A stretch of 26,469 nucleotides of DNA, taken from the NCBI GenBank assembly GCA_002501135.1, contig DLRQ01000023.1:1-26469 (forward strand), given 5' to 3'. The notes under the pieces are model-generated. The model had not been told where the DNA came from and did not search any database. It was given only the letters and a program-made list of their open reading frames with translations. Shown piece by piece: positions 1 to 6,910 of the stretch (the first letter of the stretch is position 1; each line of letters opens with the position of its first letter). Source of the stretch: Candidatus Neomicrothrix sp. UBA7884. GTDB lineage: Bacteria > Actinomycetota > Acidimicrobiia > Acidimicrobiales > MedAcidi-G1. The position numbers and the translations under genes are program-made.

Positions 1-806
1 GCCGCATCGGTGAGGCTGAAGTGGTGGGTCGTGGCCTCGGCTGTCACAGGCAGACCGGCCGCCTTTGCCCCCCGGACCATCGCCACAGAACTGGCCGTGG
101 ACAGGTGCTGGAAGTGCATGTGGGCACCGGTCAGACGCACCAGGGCGATGTCGCGCATGACCATCAGTTCCTCGGCTTCGGCAGGCTGACCGGGAATGCC
201 GAGCCGCGACGACCAGTCACCCTCATGCATGTATCCACCCTCGGAAAGCGCCGACACCTCGCAGTGCTGGGCAAGCACCACAGGCCGACCCAGACGGGCT
301 GTCAGTCCGGTCGAGTACTCCATGATGCGACGCATCAGCCTCGGATCCTGAACGCCCGTGCCATCGTCGGTGAAGATGCCTACACCCATGTCGACCAGCT
401 CCCCCATTGGAGCCATGTCGGAACCGAGGCGACCCATGGTCATCGCCGCCGTCGGCACAATCTCACAGAGCGCCGCCGCTCCCAGGTGCCTGACCTGTTC
501 CACCACCGCGGCACAGTCCGCAACCGGCTCGGTGTTGGGCATGGCCACCAGCGCCGTAAAGCCACCCAGGGCACCTCCACGGGACCCGGTCTGGACTGTC
601 TCGGCATCCTCCTGGCCCGGCTCCCTGAGGTGGACGTGCAGGTCCACGAAGCCCGGGGCGACGACACAGCCTGAGGCATCCAGGTTTATGTCGCCGCTCA
701 GATCATTGCCGACCGAGGCGATGCGACCATCGTCGCCGATCTCCACGTCGAGAACCCTCTCCCCCTGCGGGTCGATGATCGTTCCGCCGCGCAGTACGAG
801 GCTCAC
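1..806 (-). CDS. pyrC: Dihydroorotase (class I), C-terminal part beyond window
   Basis: Catalyses reversible cyclisation of N-carbamoyl-aspartate to dihydroorotate, step three of pyrimidine synthesis, in the cytosol. The first 268 residues are visible and the rest runs off the left edge. The zinc motif DLHVHLREPG lies at about residues 55-64 (H57, H59), followed by the GGFTALVAMPNT segment (80-91), FTDDG at 144-148, HCE at 180-182 and a HMHFQH segment near 228-233. An Asp in the FTDDG region instead of a carboxylated lysine fits the class I enzymes of Bacillus and actinomycetes. The start is GTG at 806, overlapping the pyrB stop as GTGA, with a perfect AGGAGG Shine-Dalgarno seven bases upstream, so it is translationally coupled to pyrB. 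It is the third gene of pyrR-pyrB-pyrC and should share the control ahead of pyrR. Nothing in the visible part looks damaged. Confidence 0.95.
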   Translation of the reverse strand, partial: MSLVLRGGTIIDPQGERVLDVEIGDDGRIASVGNDLSGDINLDASGCVVAPGFVDLHVHLREPGQEDAETVQTGSRGGALGGFTALVAMPNTEPVADCAAVVEQVRHLGAAALCEIVPTAAMTMGRLGSDMAPMGELVDMGVGIFTDDGTGVQDPRLMRRIMEYSTGLTARLGRPVVLAQHCEVSALSEGGYMHEGDWSSRLGIPGQPAEAEELMVMRDIALVRLTGAHMHFQHLSTASSVAMVRGAKAAGLPVTAEATTHHFSLTDA

Positions 807-1780
807 CCGCCCACCTCCTGGTCAGCTACAGACTGGTCGGGCGCCAGGTCCATGCCTGAACCCAGAAGCATGAACAACACAGCCATGCGGACAGAAACGC
901 CGTTCGACACCTGATCCAGGATCACCGAACGCGAATCGGCCGCCACCGCAGTAGTCAACTCGACACCGGGATTGGTGGGACCCGGATGCAGGATCACGGC
1001 ATCGGCCGACAACAGGGCGGCCCTTCGGGCATCCAGCCCGTAATCGGTCGCATACTCACGCATGGACGGCACAAGCCCCTCGGTGATCCGCTCCCGCTGC
1101 ATCCGCAACAGGTAACAGGCATCCAGATCGGGAAGCACCGCATCGAGGTCGTGGGAGACCGTCACCGGCCAGCCGTCGATGGATGGAGGCAGCAGCGTGG
1201 GCGGAGCCACCAGCACTACCTCGGCACCCAGCAGCGAGAACGCCAACACATTGGAGCGCGCTACCCGGGAGTTGCGGATATCGCCGACGATGCCGATCCG
1301 CATGCCATCCAGGTCACCGCGCCTCTCACGCAGCGTGTAGCAGTCGAGCAGTGCCTGGGTGGGGTGCTCGTGACACCCGTCGCCGGCGTTGATGACACAT
1401 GCATCGGTCCAGTCGGCCAACCTGTGGGCCGTACCGGCCATTGCGTGACGGACCACGATGGCATCGGCCCCGTAAGAGCCGATCACCTCGACCGTGTCAC
1501 GCAGGCTCTCACCCTTGCTCAACGACGACGAACCCGCAGTGAAGGTCATGGTGTCGGCCGACAACCGCTTGGCAGCGGTCTCAAACGACATCCGGGTCCG
1601 CGTGGAGTCCTCGAAGAACAACGACGCCACCGTTCGACCACGCAGGGCCGGAACCTTCGGAATCGGACGCCTGCCAACCTCGGCGAACGTGTCCGTCAGG
1701 TCGAGGATGCCCTCGACGTCACCACGGGACATCCCGCCAATTCCCAGCAGATGCCTTCGGGTCGCAACAGCGGTACTCAC
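803..1780 (-). CDS. pyrB: Aspartate carbamoyltransferase catalytic chain
   Basis: Condenses carbamoyl phosphate with L-aspartate, the committed step of pyrimidine synthesis. At 325 residues it has the usual length. Visible signatures are the carbamoyl-phosphate loop FFEDSTRTR (55-63), SLSKGES (86-92) supplying the active-site lysine, HPTQ (139-142), RMQRER (226-231) and HPGP (265-268). The GTG start at 1780 overlaps the pyrR stop by four bases (GTGA), with a GGTGGAG ribosome site close upstream. Its own stop overlaps pyrC. No regulatory chain gene (pyrI) is next to it, so control is expected through PyrR. One oddity: the segment after HPGP reads TNPGVE, where Mycobacterium, Bacillus and E. 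coli enzymes have an Arg at the position of this Pro (residue 271); the Arg belongs to the active-site loop in E. coli numbering near 269. Confidence 0.96.
   Translation of the reverse strand: MSTAVATRRHLLGIGGMSRGDVEGILDLTDTFAEVGRRPIPKVPALRGRTVASLFFEDSTRTRMSFETAAKRLSADTMTFTAGSSSLSKGESLRDTVEVIGSYGADAIVVRHAMAGTAHRLADWTDACVINAGDGCHEHPTQALLDCYTLRERRGDLDGMRIGIVGDIRNSRVARSNVLAFSLLGAEVVLVAPPTLLPPSIDGWPVTVSHDLDAVLPDLDACYLLRMQRERITEGLVPSMREYATDYGLDARRAALLSADAVILHPGPTNPGVELTTAVAADSRSVILDQVSNGVSVRMAVLFMLLGSGMDLAPDQSVADQEVGG
814..819 (-). promoter_or_regulatory. Shine-Dalgarno of pyrC
   Basis: AGGAGG lies seven bases before the GTG at 806, inside the last codons of pyrB. It decides the start of pyrC and is the best ribosome site in the window. 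Confidence 0.85.
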
Positions 1781-2343
1781 TTCTCCACCGATCCCAGATC
1801 GACACCCAGGGGGTGAACGTCGACAACCTCGTCACGCCTGGTCGGAAGGTTCTTGCCGACATAGTCGGGCCTTATCGGCAACTCCCGGTGCCCACGGTCG
1901 ATCATCACCGCCAACTGGACAGAGCGGGGTCTCCCGTAGTCGCAGACGGCATCCATCGCTGCCCGGATCGTGCGGCCGGTGAACAACACGTCGTCGACGA
2001 GCACGATGATGCTGTTGTCTATGTCGGCCGGCAGATCTGTGGCTGCCTCTGGTACAACCGGCCGGATTCCGATGTCGTCGCGGTACAGGGCCACGTCGAG
2101 ACAACCCAACGGCGGCCTGGTTCCCTCTATGTCCTCGAGAGCCTCAGCGAGGCGCTCAGCCACCGGAACACCACCCGTCTGCAGGCCGACCACCACCAGG
2201 CCCTCGAGGCCGTGGTTGCGTTCGATGATCTCGTGCGCCATCCGCAGGATCGCACGACCCATGTCGTCGGCACCCATGATCCGGGCATGGGCAACAAAAA
2301 CGCCCCCGAACGGGGGCGTCTGACTGCGTTCTCTCTCGGCCAT
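1777..2343 (-). CDS. pyrR: PyrR: pyrimidine operon RNA-binding regulator / uracil phosphoribosyltransferase
   Basis: PyrR binds pyr mRNA when UMP is plentiful and represses the operon; many homologues also make UMP from uracil and PRPP. The type I phosphoribosyltransferase PRPP loop VLVDDVLFTGRTIRAA sits near residues 114-129, and the C-terminal DRGHRELPIRPDYVGKN segment is typical. Length is 188 residues. The ATG at 2343 has GAGGAG eight bases upstream. The next in-frame ATG (2277) would remove the first beta strand, which aligns to RELMSAADVGRTI of the mycobacterial protein, so 2343 is preferred. Codons 9-16 (TPPFGGVF) are also an intrinsic terminator, and the upstream Shine-Dalgarno touches a PyrR-binding hairpin, so the gene probably controls itself and pyrBC. 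The stop overlaps pyrB by four bases. Confidence 0.95.
   Translation of the reverse strand: MAERERSQTPPFGGVFVAHARIMGADDMGRAILRMAHEIIERNHGLEGLVVVGLQTGGVPVAERLAEALEDIEGTRPPLGCLDVALYRDDIGIRPVVPEAATDLPADIDNSIIVLVDDVLFTGRTIRAAMDAVCDYGRPRSVQLAVMIDRGHRELPIRPDYVGKNLPTRRDEVVDVHPLGVDLGSVEK
2293..2319 (-). terminator. Intrinsic terminator embedded in pyrR codons 9-16
   Basis: On the minus strand ACGCCCCC (2319-2312) pairs perfectly with GGGGGCGU (2307-2300) around a GUUC tetraloop, followed at once by UUUUUGUU. This 8-bp GC stem with a U-tract is the best terminator in the window, yet it begins 24 bases after the pyrR ATG. It is read in frame as TPPFGGVF. A translating ribosome would keep it open, so it should act mainly when pyrR translation is blocked. 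This coupling is inference; the hairpin is seen directly. Confidence 0.75.
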
Positions 2344-2351
2344 TGACCTGT

Positions 2352-2357
2352 CTCCTC
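2352..2357 (-). promoter_or_regulatory. Shine-Dalgarno of pyrR, overlapping the PyrR-binding stem
   Basis: GAGGAG lies eight bases before the ATG at 2343. Its first three bases (2357-2355) are the last three paired bases of the lower stem of the upstream hairpin, so a stabilised stem would hinder ribosome binding. Confidence 0.75.
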
Positions 2358-2396
2358 GATCCGTCCGAGCCTCACGGGACCCGCTTCACGGTCGAG
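2355..2396 (-). promoter_or_regulatory. PyrR-binding RNA hairpin in the pyr leader
   Basis: The minus-strand RNA folds as follows: lower stem CUCGA (2396-2392) with UCGAG (2359-2355) and CCGU (2391-2388) with ACGG (2364-2361), with one bulged A at 2360; purine-rich internal loop GAAG (2387-2384) opposite a single G (2365); upper stem CGGGUC (2383-2378) with GGCUCG (2371-2366); hexaloop CCGUGA (2377-2372). The known Bacillus PyrR-binding loops have a lower stem, a purine bulge, an upper stem ending in UC/GG and a CNGNGA hexaloop (UCCAGAGAGG consensus). All of these are matched here. Position directly before pyrR makes the assignment strong. Because the 3' side merges with the pyrR ribosome site, a translational block like that described for mycobacterial pyrR is likely. 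Confidence 0.8.
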
Positions 2397-2401
2397 AACA
2401 G

Positions 2402-2407
2402 ACCCTA
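2402..2407 (-). promoter_or_regulatory. Possible -10 element of the pyr operon
   Basis: TAGGGT on the minus strand lies six bases before the first base of the PyrR-binding hairpin, so a transcript from here would begin almost exactly with the hairpin. No convincing -35 hexamer is seen 16-18 bases upstream. Weak evidence taken alone; the placement is the main argument. Confidence 0.35.
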
Positions 2408-2732
2408 CCCGCGAGCACCCCGGTCGCGCTCACCTCTGCCCTTCCTGACCCCGGTGGTCGCCATCGCCGGGCTCCGCTCGCTCGCAAACCACGCTCGCCC
2501 GTCGAAGCCCGACACCGACGCCACCCTCGACAAACCAACTCCCGGCCCTACCCCCCCCAGGCAAAACAGCAGCGAAGACACGACAACCCTGTGTGGAGTC
2601 GTTGACAACACCGTGCGGAGCAGCCGTTGGAGAGCGAGCGGTGTCGGGTCGGGATTCGGGCGGAGCCTGCGCAGCCCGGACCCGGCCCGGTGGCGCAGCG
2701 GTTGGAACAGAGTTGCTGCCGAAAAGGTTGGG
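2408..2732 (-). other. Non-coding gap between nusB and the pyr leader
   Basis: About 325 bases without a gene I can support. Just after the nusB stop the minus strand can fold a long GC hairpin: CGGGUCCGGGC (2684-2674) pairs with GCCCG (2661-2657) and GACCCG (2650-2645) with a six-base bulge, but there is no U-tract, so termination here is uncertain. A 10-bp inverted repeat (CCGCTCGCTC at 2474-2483 and its complement at 2632-2641) spans 168 bases. There is a run of eight C at 2551-2558. ORFs here have no recognisable product and differ from the neighbours in composition, with many Arg, Gly and Pro codons. A tRNA-like segment at 2684-2746 was considered and rejected. Confidence 0.5.
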
Positions 2733-3152
2733 TCAGCCCCCGGGCCGCAGTTCCTCGGCAATTCGCGCGACGACCCCGTTTACGAACTTTCCGGACTTCT
2801 CGGTGGAGTACTCGCCCACCAGCTCCACGAGCTCGGAAAGCACCGCCGAGGTGGGTACCTCGGGTTGGTGGGCCAGCTCGTAGACCGCCATGCGGATGAG
2901 CACCAGGTCGATGGCCGGCATGCGCCCTGTGCTCCATCCCTCAGAGTAGTTGCCGATCAGGTCGTCGAGTTCCTGGATGTGGCCGGCGACACCCTCCACC
3001 AGTTGGACGGTGTAGTGCTCGGGTGTAACCGGCTGTTCGGTAAGCACCTCCAGTGGGTCAACTCCCCGCGAGTGCGCGGCGTAGAGCAGGCCGAGAGCGG
3101 TCTCTCGGGCCTCTCGGCGTGAGCCGATCGCATCTCCGGGCCTGTGTGACAT
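2733..3152 (-). CDS. nusB: Transcription antitermination factor NusB
   Basis: NusB binds boxA RNA with NusE (ribosomal protein S10) and supports rRNA antitermination. The 139-residue all-helical protein has the usual length. The N-terminal SRREARETALGLLYAA segment (11-26) and the C-terminal STEKSGKFVNGVVARI segment (about 116-131) are the recognisable NusB blocks. The ATG at 3152 follows the efp stop by 29 bases; no clear Shine-Dalgarno is visible, so efp read-through translation may help. It is the last gene of the aroE-to-nusB series, and the large gap before pyrR suggests that a transcription unit ends here. Confidence 0.93.
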   Translation of the reverse strand: MSHRPGDAIGSRREARETALGLLYAAHSRGVDPLEVLTEQPVTPEHYTVQLVEGVAGHIQELDDLIGNYSEGWSTGRMPAIDLVLIRMAVYELAHQPEVPTSAVLSELVELVGEYSTEKSGKFVNGVVARIAEELRPGG

Positions 3153-3181
3153 GGTCTGGTGGTTGGCGCTGCTTACCCGGC

Positions 3182-3745
3182 TCAGACCCTGCTGAGGTAT
3201 TCGCCGGTGCGGGTGTCGACTTTGACGTGCTCGCCCTTTTCGATGAACAGCGGCACGGAGACAACGAGGCCGGTTTCGAGCGTTGCCGGCTTGCGGGCGC
3301 CGGACACGCGGTCGCCCTGCAGGCCGGGTTCGGTTTCGGTGATGATCAGCTCCACGGATGCTGGAAGGTCGACACCGATCACGTCCTCGCCGTACATCAT
3401 GAGCATCGCCGTGTTCTGCTCGACGAGGTAGTCGGATGCCTCACCAAGCGTCTCGGGGTTCACCGTGAGCTGGTCGTAGGTCTCGGTGTCCATGAACACG
3501 TAGTCGGTGCCGTCTCGGTAGAGGAACTGCATGGCCCGCTTGTCAATGATGGCCCGCTCGACCTTCTCGCCGGCGCGGAATGTGCGGTCGATGACGGCTC
3601 CGGTGCGGGAGTTCTTGAGGGTGGTGCGTACGAAGGCGTGGCCCTTGCCGGGCTTTACGTGCTGGAACTCGACCACCGAGAAGAGGGTGTTGTCGAGCTC
3701 GAGGGTCATCCCGTTCTTGAGGTCGTTGGTGGTGATGATCGGCAT
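3182..3745 (-). CDS. efp: Translation elongation factor P
   Basis: EF-P binds between the P and E sites of stalled ribosomes and speeds peptide-bond formation at polyproline stretches. The protein has 187 residues, normal for the family: an N-terminal KOW-like domain (about 1-65) and two OB domains. The tip loop reads VKPGKGHAF with lysine at 34, the residue that is modified in E. coli. No epmA or epmB modification gene is in the window, so the lysine may be unmodified, as thought for several actinobacteria. I start at ATG 3745, which gives the canonical MPIITTNDLKNGMTLEL beginning; the reading frame stays open further upstream into the peptidase gene, but that stretch is Arg/Gly/His-rich and not EF-P. 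Only a weak ribosome site is visible. The peptidase stop lies 32 bases upstream. Confidence 0.96.
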   Translation of the reverse strand: MPIITTNDLKNGMTLELDNTLFSVVEFQHVKPGKGHAFVRTTLKNSRTGAVIDRTFRAGEKVERAIIDKRAMQFLYRDGTDYVFMDTETYDQLTVNPETLGEASDYLVEQNTAMLMMYGEDVIGVDLPASVELIITETEPGLQGDRVSGARKPATLETGLVVSVPLFIEKGEHVKVDTRTGEYLSRV

Positions 3746-3777
3746 GTTCTGGTCTCGCTGTCGGGGTGTGGTGGGTG

Positions 3778-4875
3778 TCAGGTGGCGCTGGGCGACATGG
3801 TGAGGCGTCGGCAGCCTCCGCTGTCCACGACCACCGTGTCCTCCCAGCGGACGCCGCCGACTCCGGCGATGTAGGCGCCCGGTTCGACGGTGACCACCTG
3901 GCCGCTGCGAAGGGTAGCAGTGGAGGTTCCCGACAGGGCCGGTGCCTCGTGGATGTCGAGGCCCACGCCGTGGCCGGTTCCGTGTGTGAATGCGTCTCCG
4001 AGCCCTGCTTCTGTCAGGACGCTGCGGCATACGGCGTCTACTGCGGCTGTTGCCACGCCGTCGGCAACGGTTGCGATGCCTGCCTGCTGAGCCGCAAGCA
4101 CCGCTGTGAGCATTTCGGCCTCGGGGCCGTCACCTGGTCCGCCGATACGGGCGGAGCGGGTCATGTCGGAGTGGTACCCGTCGACAATGGCACCCAGGTC
4201 GCAGACCACGAGGTCTCCCCTGGCGATGGTCCTGTCACCGGGGCGGGCATGAGGGTGGGCGCTGTTTGGTCCTGCCGCCACGATGGTCTCAAAGGCCCTG
4301 TCGGATGCGCCGAGGTTCCGCATGGCGTTGTCCAACGCTGATGCGACCTGCCTCTCGGTTGGTCCTGTGTCGAGCATTGGCCAGATCTCGGCGAGCGCCG
4401 CGTCGGCTATCGCAGCGGCGGCTCCGATGCGGGCCAGTTCTCCTTTGTCCTTGACCTCGCGCAGGGTCTCGACGAGACCGTCGGTGGCGACAAGCGATGT
4501 CCCGTCGAACCATTCGATGAACCTGCGCTGGTCTGTCCAGGTGATGGAGTTGGCTTCGAGGCCCAGGTTGGTGATACCGGCGGTGAGGCCTTTCAAGAGC
4601 TGCTGGCGTCCGGCGACCGCTATCTCCACCTCGACCTCGGTGCCGGTGCCGGCAATCTCCCGGGGTGCCTGGTCGCGGTAGCGGCCGTCGGTCACCAGCA
4701 CGGCCCGGTCCGCATCGATCAGGAGTAGCCCGGCCGAGCCCGTGAAGCCGGTGAGGTAGCCGATGTTGGTGGTGGAGGTGACGAGCAGTGCCCCGCAGCC
4801 GGCGTCATCCAGGCTGGCCCGCAGCCGGCCCAGGCGCAGCCCCACCTCCATTGGTGGAAGAACTGGCGTCGTCAC
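3778..4875 (-). CDS. pepQ: M24 family Xaa-Pro peptidase (aminopeptidase P / prolidase type)
   Basis: A metallopeptidase that cleaves bonds next to proline. The 365 residues form a creatinase-like N domain (about 1-135) and a pita-bread catalytic domain. The five metal ligands are all present: D226 (VVCDLGA), D237 (YHSDMTR), H302 (GTGHGVGLDIHE), E331 (VEPGAY) and E345 (RWEDTV), with H309 near the site. Whether it acts on dipeptides (PepQ) or longer peptides (PepP) cannot be read from the sequence; the symbol follows the gene at this place in mycobacteria. GTG at 4875 lies seven bases after the aroQ stop; an ATG at 4851 is an alternative, and neither has a good ribosome site. The gene before EF-P is commonly this peptidase in actinomycetes and Firmicutes, a functional link through proline. 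Confidence 0.9.
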   Translation of the reverse strand: MTTPVLPPMEVGLRLGRLRASLDDAGCGALLVTSTTNIGYLTGFTGSAGLLLIDADRAVLVTDGRYRDQAPREIAGTGTEVEVEIAVAGRQQLLKGLTAGITNLGLEANSITWTDQRRFIEWFDGTSLVATDGLVETLREVKDKGELARIGAAAAIADAALAEIWPMLDTGPTERQVASALDNAMRNLGASDRAFETIVAAGPNSAHPHARPGDRTIARGDLVVCDLGAIVDGYHSDMTRSARIGGPGDGPEAEMLTAVLAAQQAGIATVADGVATAAVDAVCRSVLTEAGLGDAFTHGTGHGVGLDIHEAPALSGTSTATLRSGQVVTVEPGAYIAGVGGVRWEDTVVVDSGGCRRLTMSPSAT

Positions 4876-4882
4876 CGGTTAC

Positions 4883-5329
4883 TCAGGCAGAGGCCAGCAG
4901 GGCCGCCACGGCGTCCATTGCCAGGCGGTAGCCGTCGCTTCCGAACCCGGCGATGGTGCCGGCGGCCACGGGTGCCACGACCGAGGTGTGGCGCCACGGC
5001 TCGCGGGCTGCCGGATTCGACAGGTGCACCTCGATGACCGGGCCGTCGAAGGCGGCGAGGGCATCGTGGATGGCCCAGGCGTAGTGGGTGAAGGCGCCGG
5101 GGTTGATGACGATCGCTGCACAGTTGGCACGGGCTGCGTGGATTGCGTCGACGAGCTCGCCCTCGTGGTTGGACTGCAGGTGGTCGATCGCCAGCCCGTG
5201 GGCTGTGGCCGCCTCAGTTGCCACGGTCAGGTGGTCGTCGAGGGTTTCAGCGCCGTACACCTCGGGTTCCCGCTCACCGAGCAGGTTCAGGTTGGGGCCC
5301 GACAAGACCATCACGGTCTGTGTGCTCAT
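4883..5329 (-). CDS. aroQ: 3-dehydroquinate dehydratase, type II
   Basis: Removes water from 3-dehydroquinate to give 3-dehydroshikimate. The 148-residue length and motifs are those of the small dodecameric type II enzyme: GPNLNLLGEREPEVYG (11-26, with the catalytic Tyr and Arg), QSNHEGELVD (52-61), INPGAFTHYAWAIHDAL (75-91), EVHLSN (about 99-104) and the AREPWRHTS segment. The ATG at 5329 has GAGAGGAA eight bases upstream. It follows aroB after 28 bases and precedes the M24 peptidase by seven. AroK, AroB and AroQ are encoded together here, giving three shikimate-pathway steps. Confidence 0.95.
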   Translation of the reverse strand: MSTQTVMVLSGPNLNLLGEREPEVYGAETLDDHLTVATEAATAHGLAIDHLQSNHEGELVDAIHAARANCAAIVINPGAFTHYAWAIHDALAAFDGPVIEVHLSNPAAREPWRHTSVVAPVAAGTIAGFGSDGYRLAMDAVAALLASA

Positions 5330-5357
5330 GGTTGGCGGTTCCTCTCGTTCTCAGGGT

Positions 5358-6359
5358 TCATCTCACCCTGTCCAGGGTCTTTCCTACAAGGTCGAGGTCA
5401 ACTCCGTGGACCGGCTCAACCCCGTGGGGGCCGTCCAGCACGAAGGTCAGGCCTTCGAGTGCCTTCTTGTCGCGACCCATTGCCGCAAGCAGTTCGTCGT
5501 CGTCGGCTCCGGTGGGAAGTGCCGACGGCAGGTCGTAGTGGTCGACGATGCGGCGGTGTTCTGCGACCCTGTCGGTGTCTATGCGGCCCAGTGCCGCGGC
5601 CAGCTCCGCTGCGTACACCAGGCCCACGGCCACGGCCTCGCCGTGGCGCATGTCGTAGCGACCGGTGGTCTCTATGGCGTGGGCGAGGGTGTGCCCGTAG
5701 TTGAGCACCGCCCGGTGGCCGGCTTCGCGCTCGTCGGCGGCCACCACCCGGGCCTTGATCTCCACACATCTGGCCACCTGTTCAGCGATGTCGAGGCCTT
5801 CGATGTCCTCGCCACCGAGGAAGTGGTACTTGGCCATCTCACCCCCGCCGCAACGCATCTCGCGCTCGGGGAGGGTCGCCAGGGTGTCGGTATCGCAGAA
5901 CACGGCTACCGGCTGCCAGAACGCCCCGACCAGGTTCTTGCCCTCGGGCAGGTTGACGCCCGTCTTGCCGCCGATGGCTGCGTCGATCTGGGCCAGCAGG
6001 GTTGTGGCCACGTGGGCCACGGGTATGCCCCGGTGGTAGCTGGCTGCGACGAATCCGGCCACGTCGGTAACCACTCCCCCTCCGATACCAATGACCAGAT
6101 CGCCCCTTGTGAGGCCCCATGAGGCGAAGCCGCTGCACAGGTCCTCGATTGTGGAGAGGGTCTTGGCCGACTCTCCGTCGGGGATGGTGAATACGCGCTG
6201 TTTGCCGGCGGTCTCAATCTCTACCCCGATTCCCTTCTGGGTGACGACGGCGACACGCGACGTGGCTGGGAGCACGGTCGACATGGCATCGACAGCCGCT
6301 GGACCGATCACAACCGGGTAGGAGCGTCCGCCGGGCAGGGGTACGTCGACGGTGATCAT
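5358..6359 (-). CDS. aroB: 3-dehydroquinate synthase
   Basis: Converts DAHP to 3-dehydroquinate with NAD and a divalent metal. Seen are the nucleotide-binding GIGGGVVTDVAGF (about 91-103), TTLLAQIDAAIGGKTGVN (118-135), the metal-ligand Glu in GGGEMAKY, LNYGHTLAHAIE and HGEAVAVGL carrying the metal-binding histidines. At 333 residues it is somewhat short of the usual 345-370. The missing part appears to lie after GEMAKYHFLGG, where most homologues have a longer helical stretch before the IKARVVAADE block. All catalytic blocks remain, so I expect function. The ATG at 6359 overlaps the aroK stop by four bases (ATGA), implying coupled translation. Confidence 0.95.
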   Translation of the reverse strand: MITVDVPLPGGRSYPVVIGPAAVDAMSTVLPATSRVAVVTQKGIGVEIETAGKQRVFTIPDGESAKTLSTIEDLCSGFASWGLTRGDLVIGIGGGVVTDVAGFVAASYHRGIPVAHVATTLLAQIDAAIGGKTGVNLPEGKNLVGAFWQPVAVFCDTDTLATLPEREMRCGGGEMAKYHFLGGEDIEGLDIAEQVARCVEIKARVVAADEREAGHRAVLNYGHTLAHAIETTGRYDMRHGEAVAVGLVYAAELAAALGRIDTDRVAEHRRIVDHYDLPSALPTGADDDELLAAMGRDKKALEGLTFVLDGPHGVEPVHGVDLDLVGKTLDRVR

Positions 6360-6904
6360 GTGGTCACCGGGTCCGGCAGTGCGGCTACGACGGTGTCGGC
6401 CACCTCGTCGACGGTAATGCCGTCGGTGTCGACCACATGGTCGGCTGCGGCCTCGTAGTCGGGGCCGCGCCGGGTCGACAGCTCTGCGAGCACCTCGGCC
6501 GGGTTGCCTGTCTGGAGGAGGGGTCTGCCGGCACCGTCGCCGACCCGCTCGGCGAGTGTCTCCGGCCGGGCCCTCAACCAGACGACCGTGGCCCGCTCGG
6601 ACAGAAGTTCCCTGTTTGCCGGGCGTTCGAGCACTCCTCCGCCGGTGGACAGCACGACGGGTTGCGCCAACGACAGTACCTCTGCCAGTGCTGCCTGCTC
6701 ACAGTCCCGAAAGCCGGACTCGCCCTGTTCCTCGAACAGCACGCCGACTGAGCGACCCTCGCGGCCGGTCACCAGCACGTCGAGGTCCAGGTGGCGGAGG
6801 CTCCGGCGCCGGGCCACGGCTGAGCCCACCTCGCTCTTTCCGGCTCCCATGAGGCCCACCAGCGCAAGATGGGGCCCACCGGGGGTGTTGTGGTCGGTTG
6901 CCAT
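6356..6904 (-). CDS. aroK: Shikimate kinase
   Basis: Phosphorylates shikimate at O3 using ATP. The P-loop GLMGAGKSEVG lies near residues 17-27, the DLDVLV segment supplies the Mg/shikimate Asp, FRDCE carries the shikimate-binding Arg, STGGGVL is the Walker-B-like glycine loop, and RPLL lies in the lid. Length is 182 residues. I choose the ATG at 6904 over the GTG directly before it (6907): there is no Shine-Dalgarno, and a TAGCCT hexamer ends six bases before the ATG, so the mRNA may start on the ATG itself. The stop overlaps aroB. In mycobacteria aroC precedes aroK; here the 47 bases upstream separate it from a prepilin peptidase instead. Confidence 0.94.
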   Translation of the reverse strand: MATDHNTPGGPHLALVGLMGAGKSEVGSAVARRRSLRHLDLDVLVTGREGRSVGVLFEEQGESGFRDCEQAALAEVLSLAQPVVLSTGGGVLERPANRELLSERATVVWLRARPETLAERVGDGAGRPLLQTGNPAEVLAELSTRRGPDYEAAADHVVDTDGITVDEVADTVVAALPDPVTT

Positions 6905-6910
6905 CACGAC

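Noticed and set aside
2684..2746. tRNA-like segment on the plus strand: 7-bp GGCCCGG/CCGGGCC ends and a perfect A-box-like TGGCGCAGCGG
   Set aside because: The D stem does not close, there is no T arm (GGTTGGGTC instead of GGTTCGANTC), no plausible anticodon arm, and the 3' end lies in the nusB coding sequence. At most a chance likeness or decayed remnant.
2405..2761. 118-residue minus-strand frame across the nusB-pyrR gap
   Set aside because: It starts inside nusB, has no family likeness and a low-complexity Arg/Gly/Pro composition.
3746..4030. Upstream in-frame extension of efp to 282 residues
   Set aside because: The extra 95 residues are a shifted reading of the peptidase gene; EF-P begins canonically at 3745.
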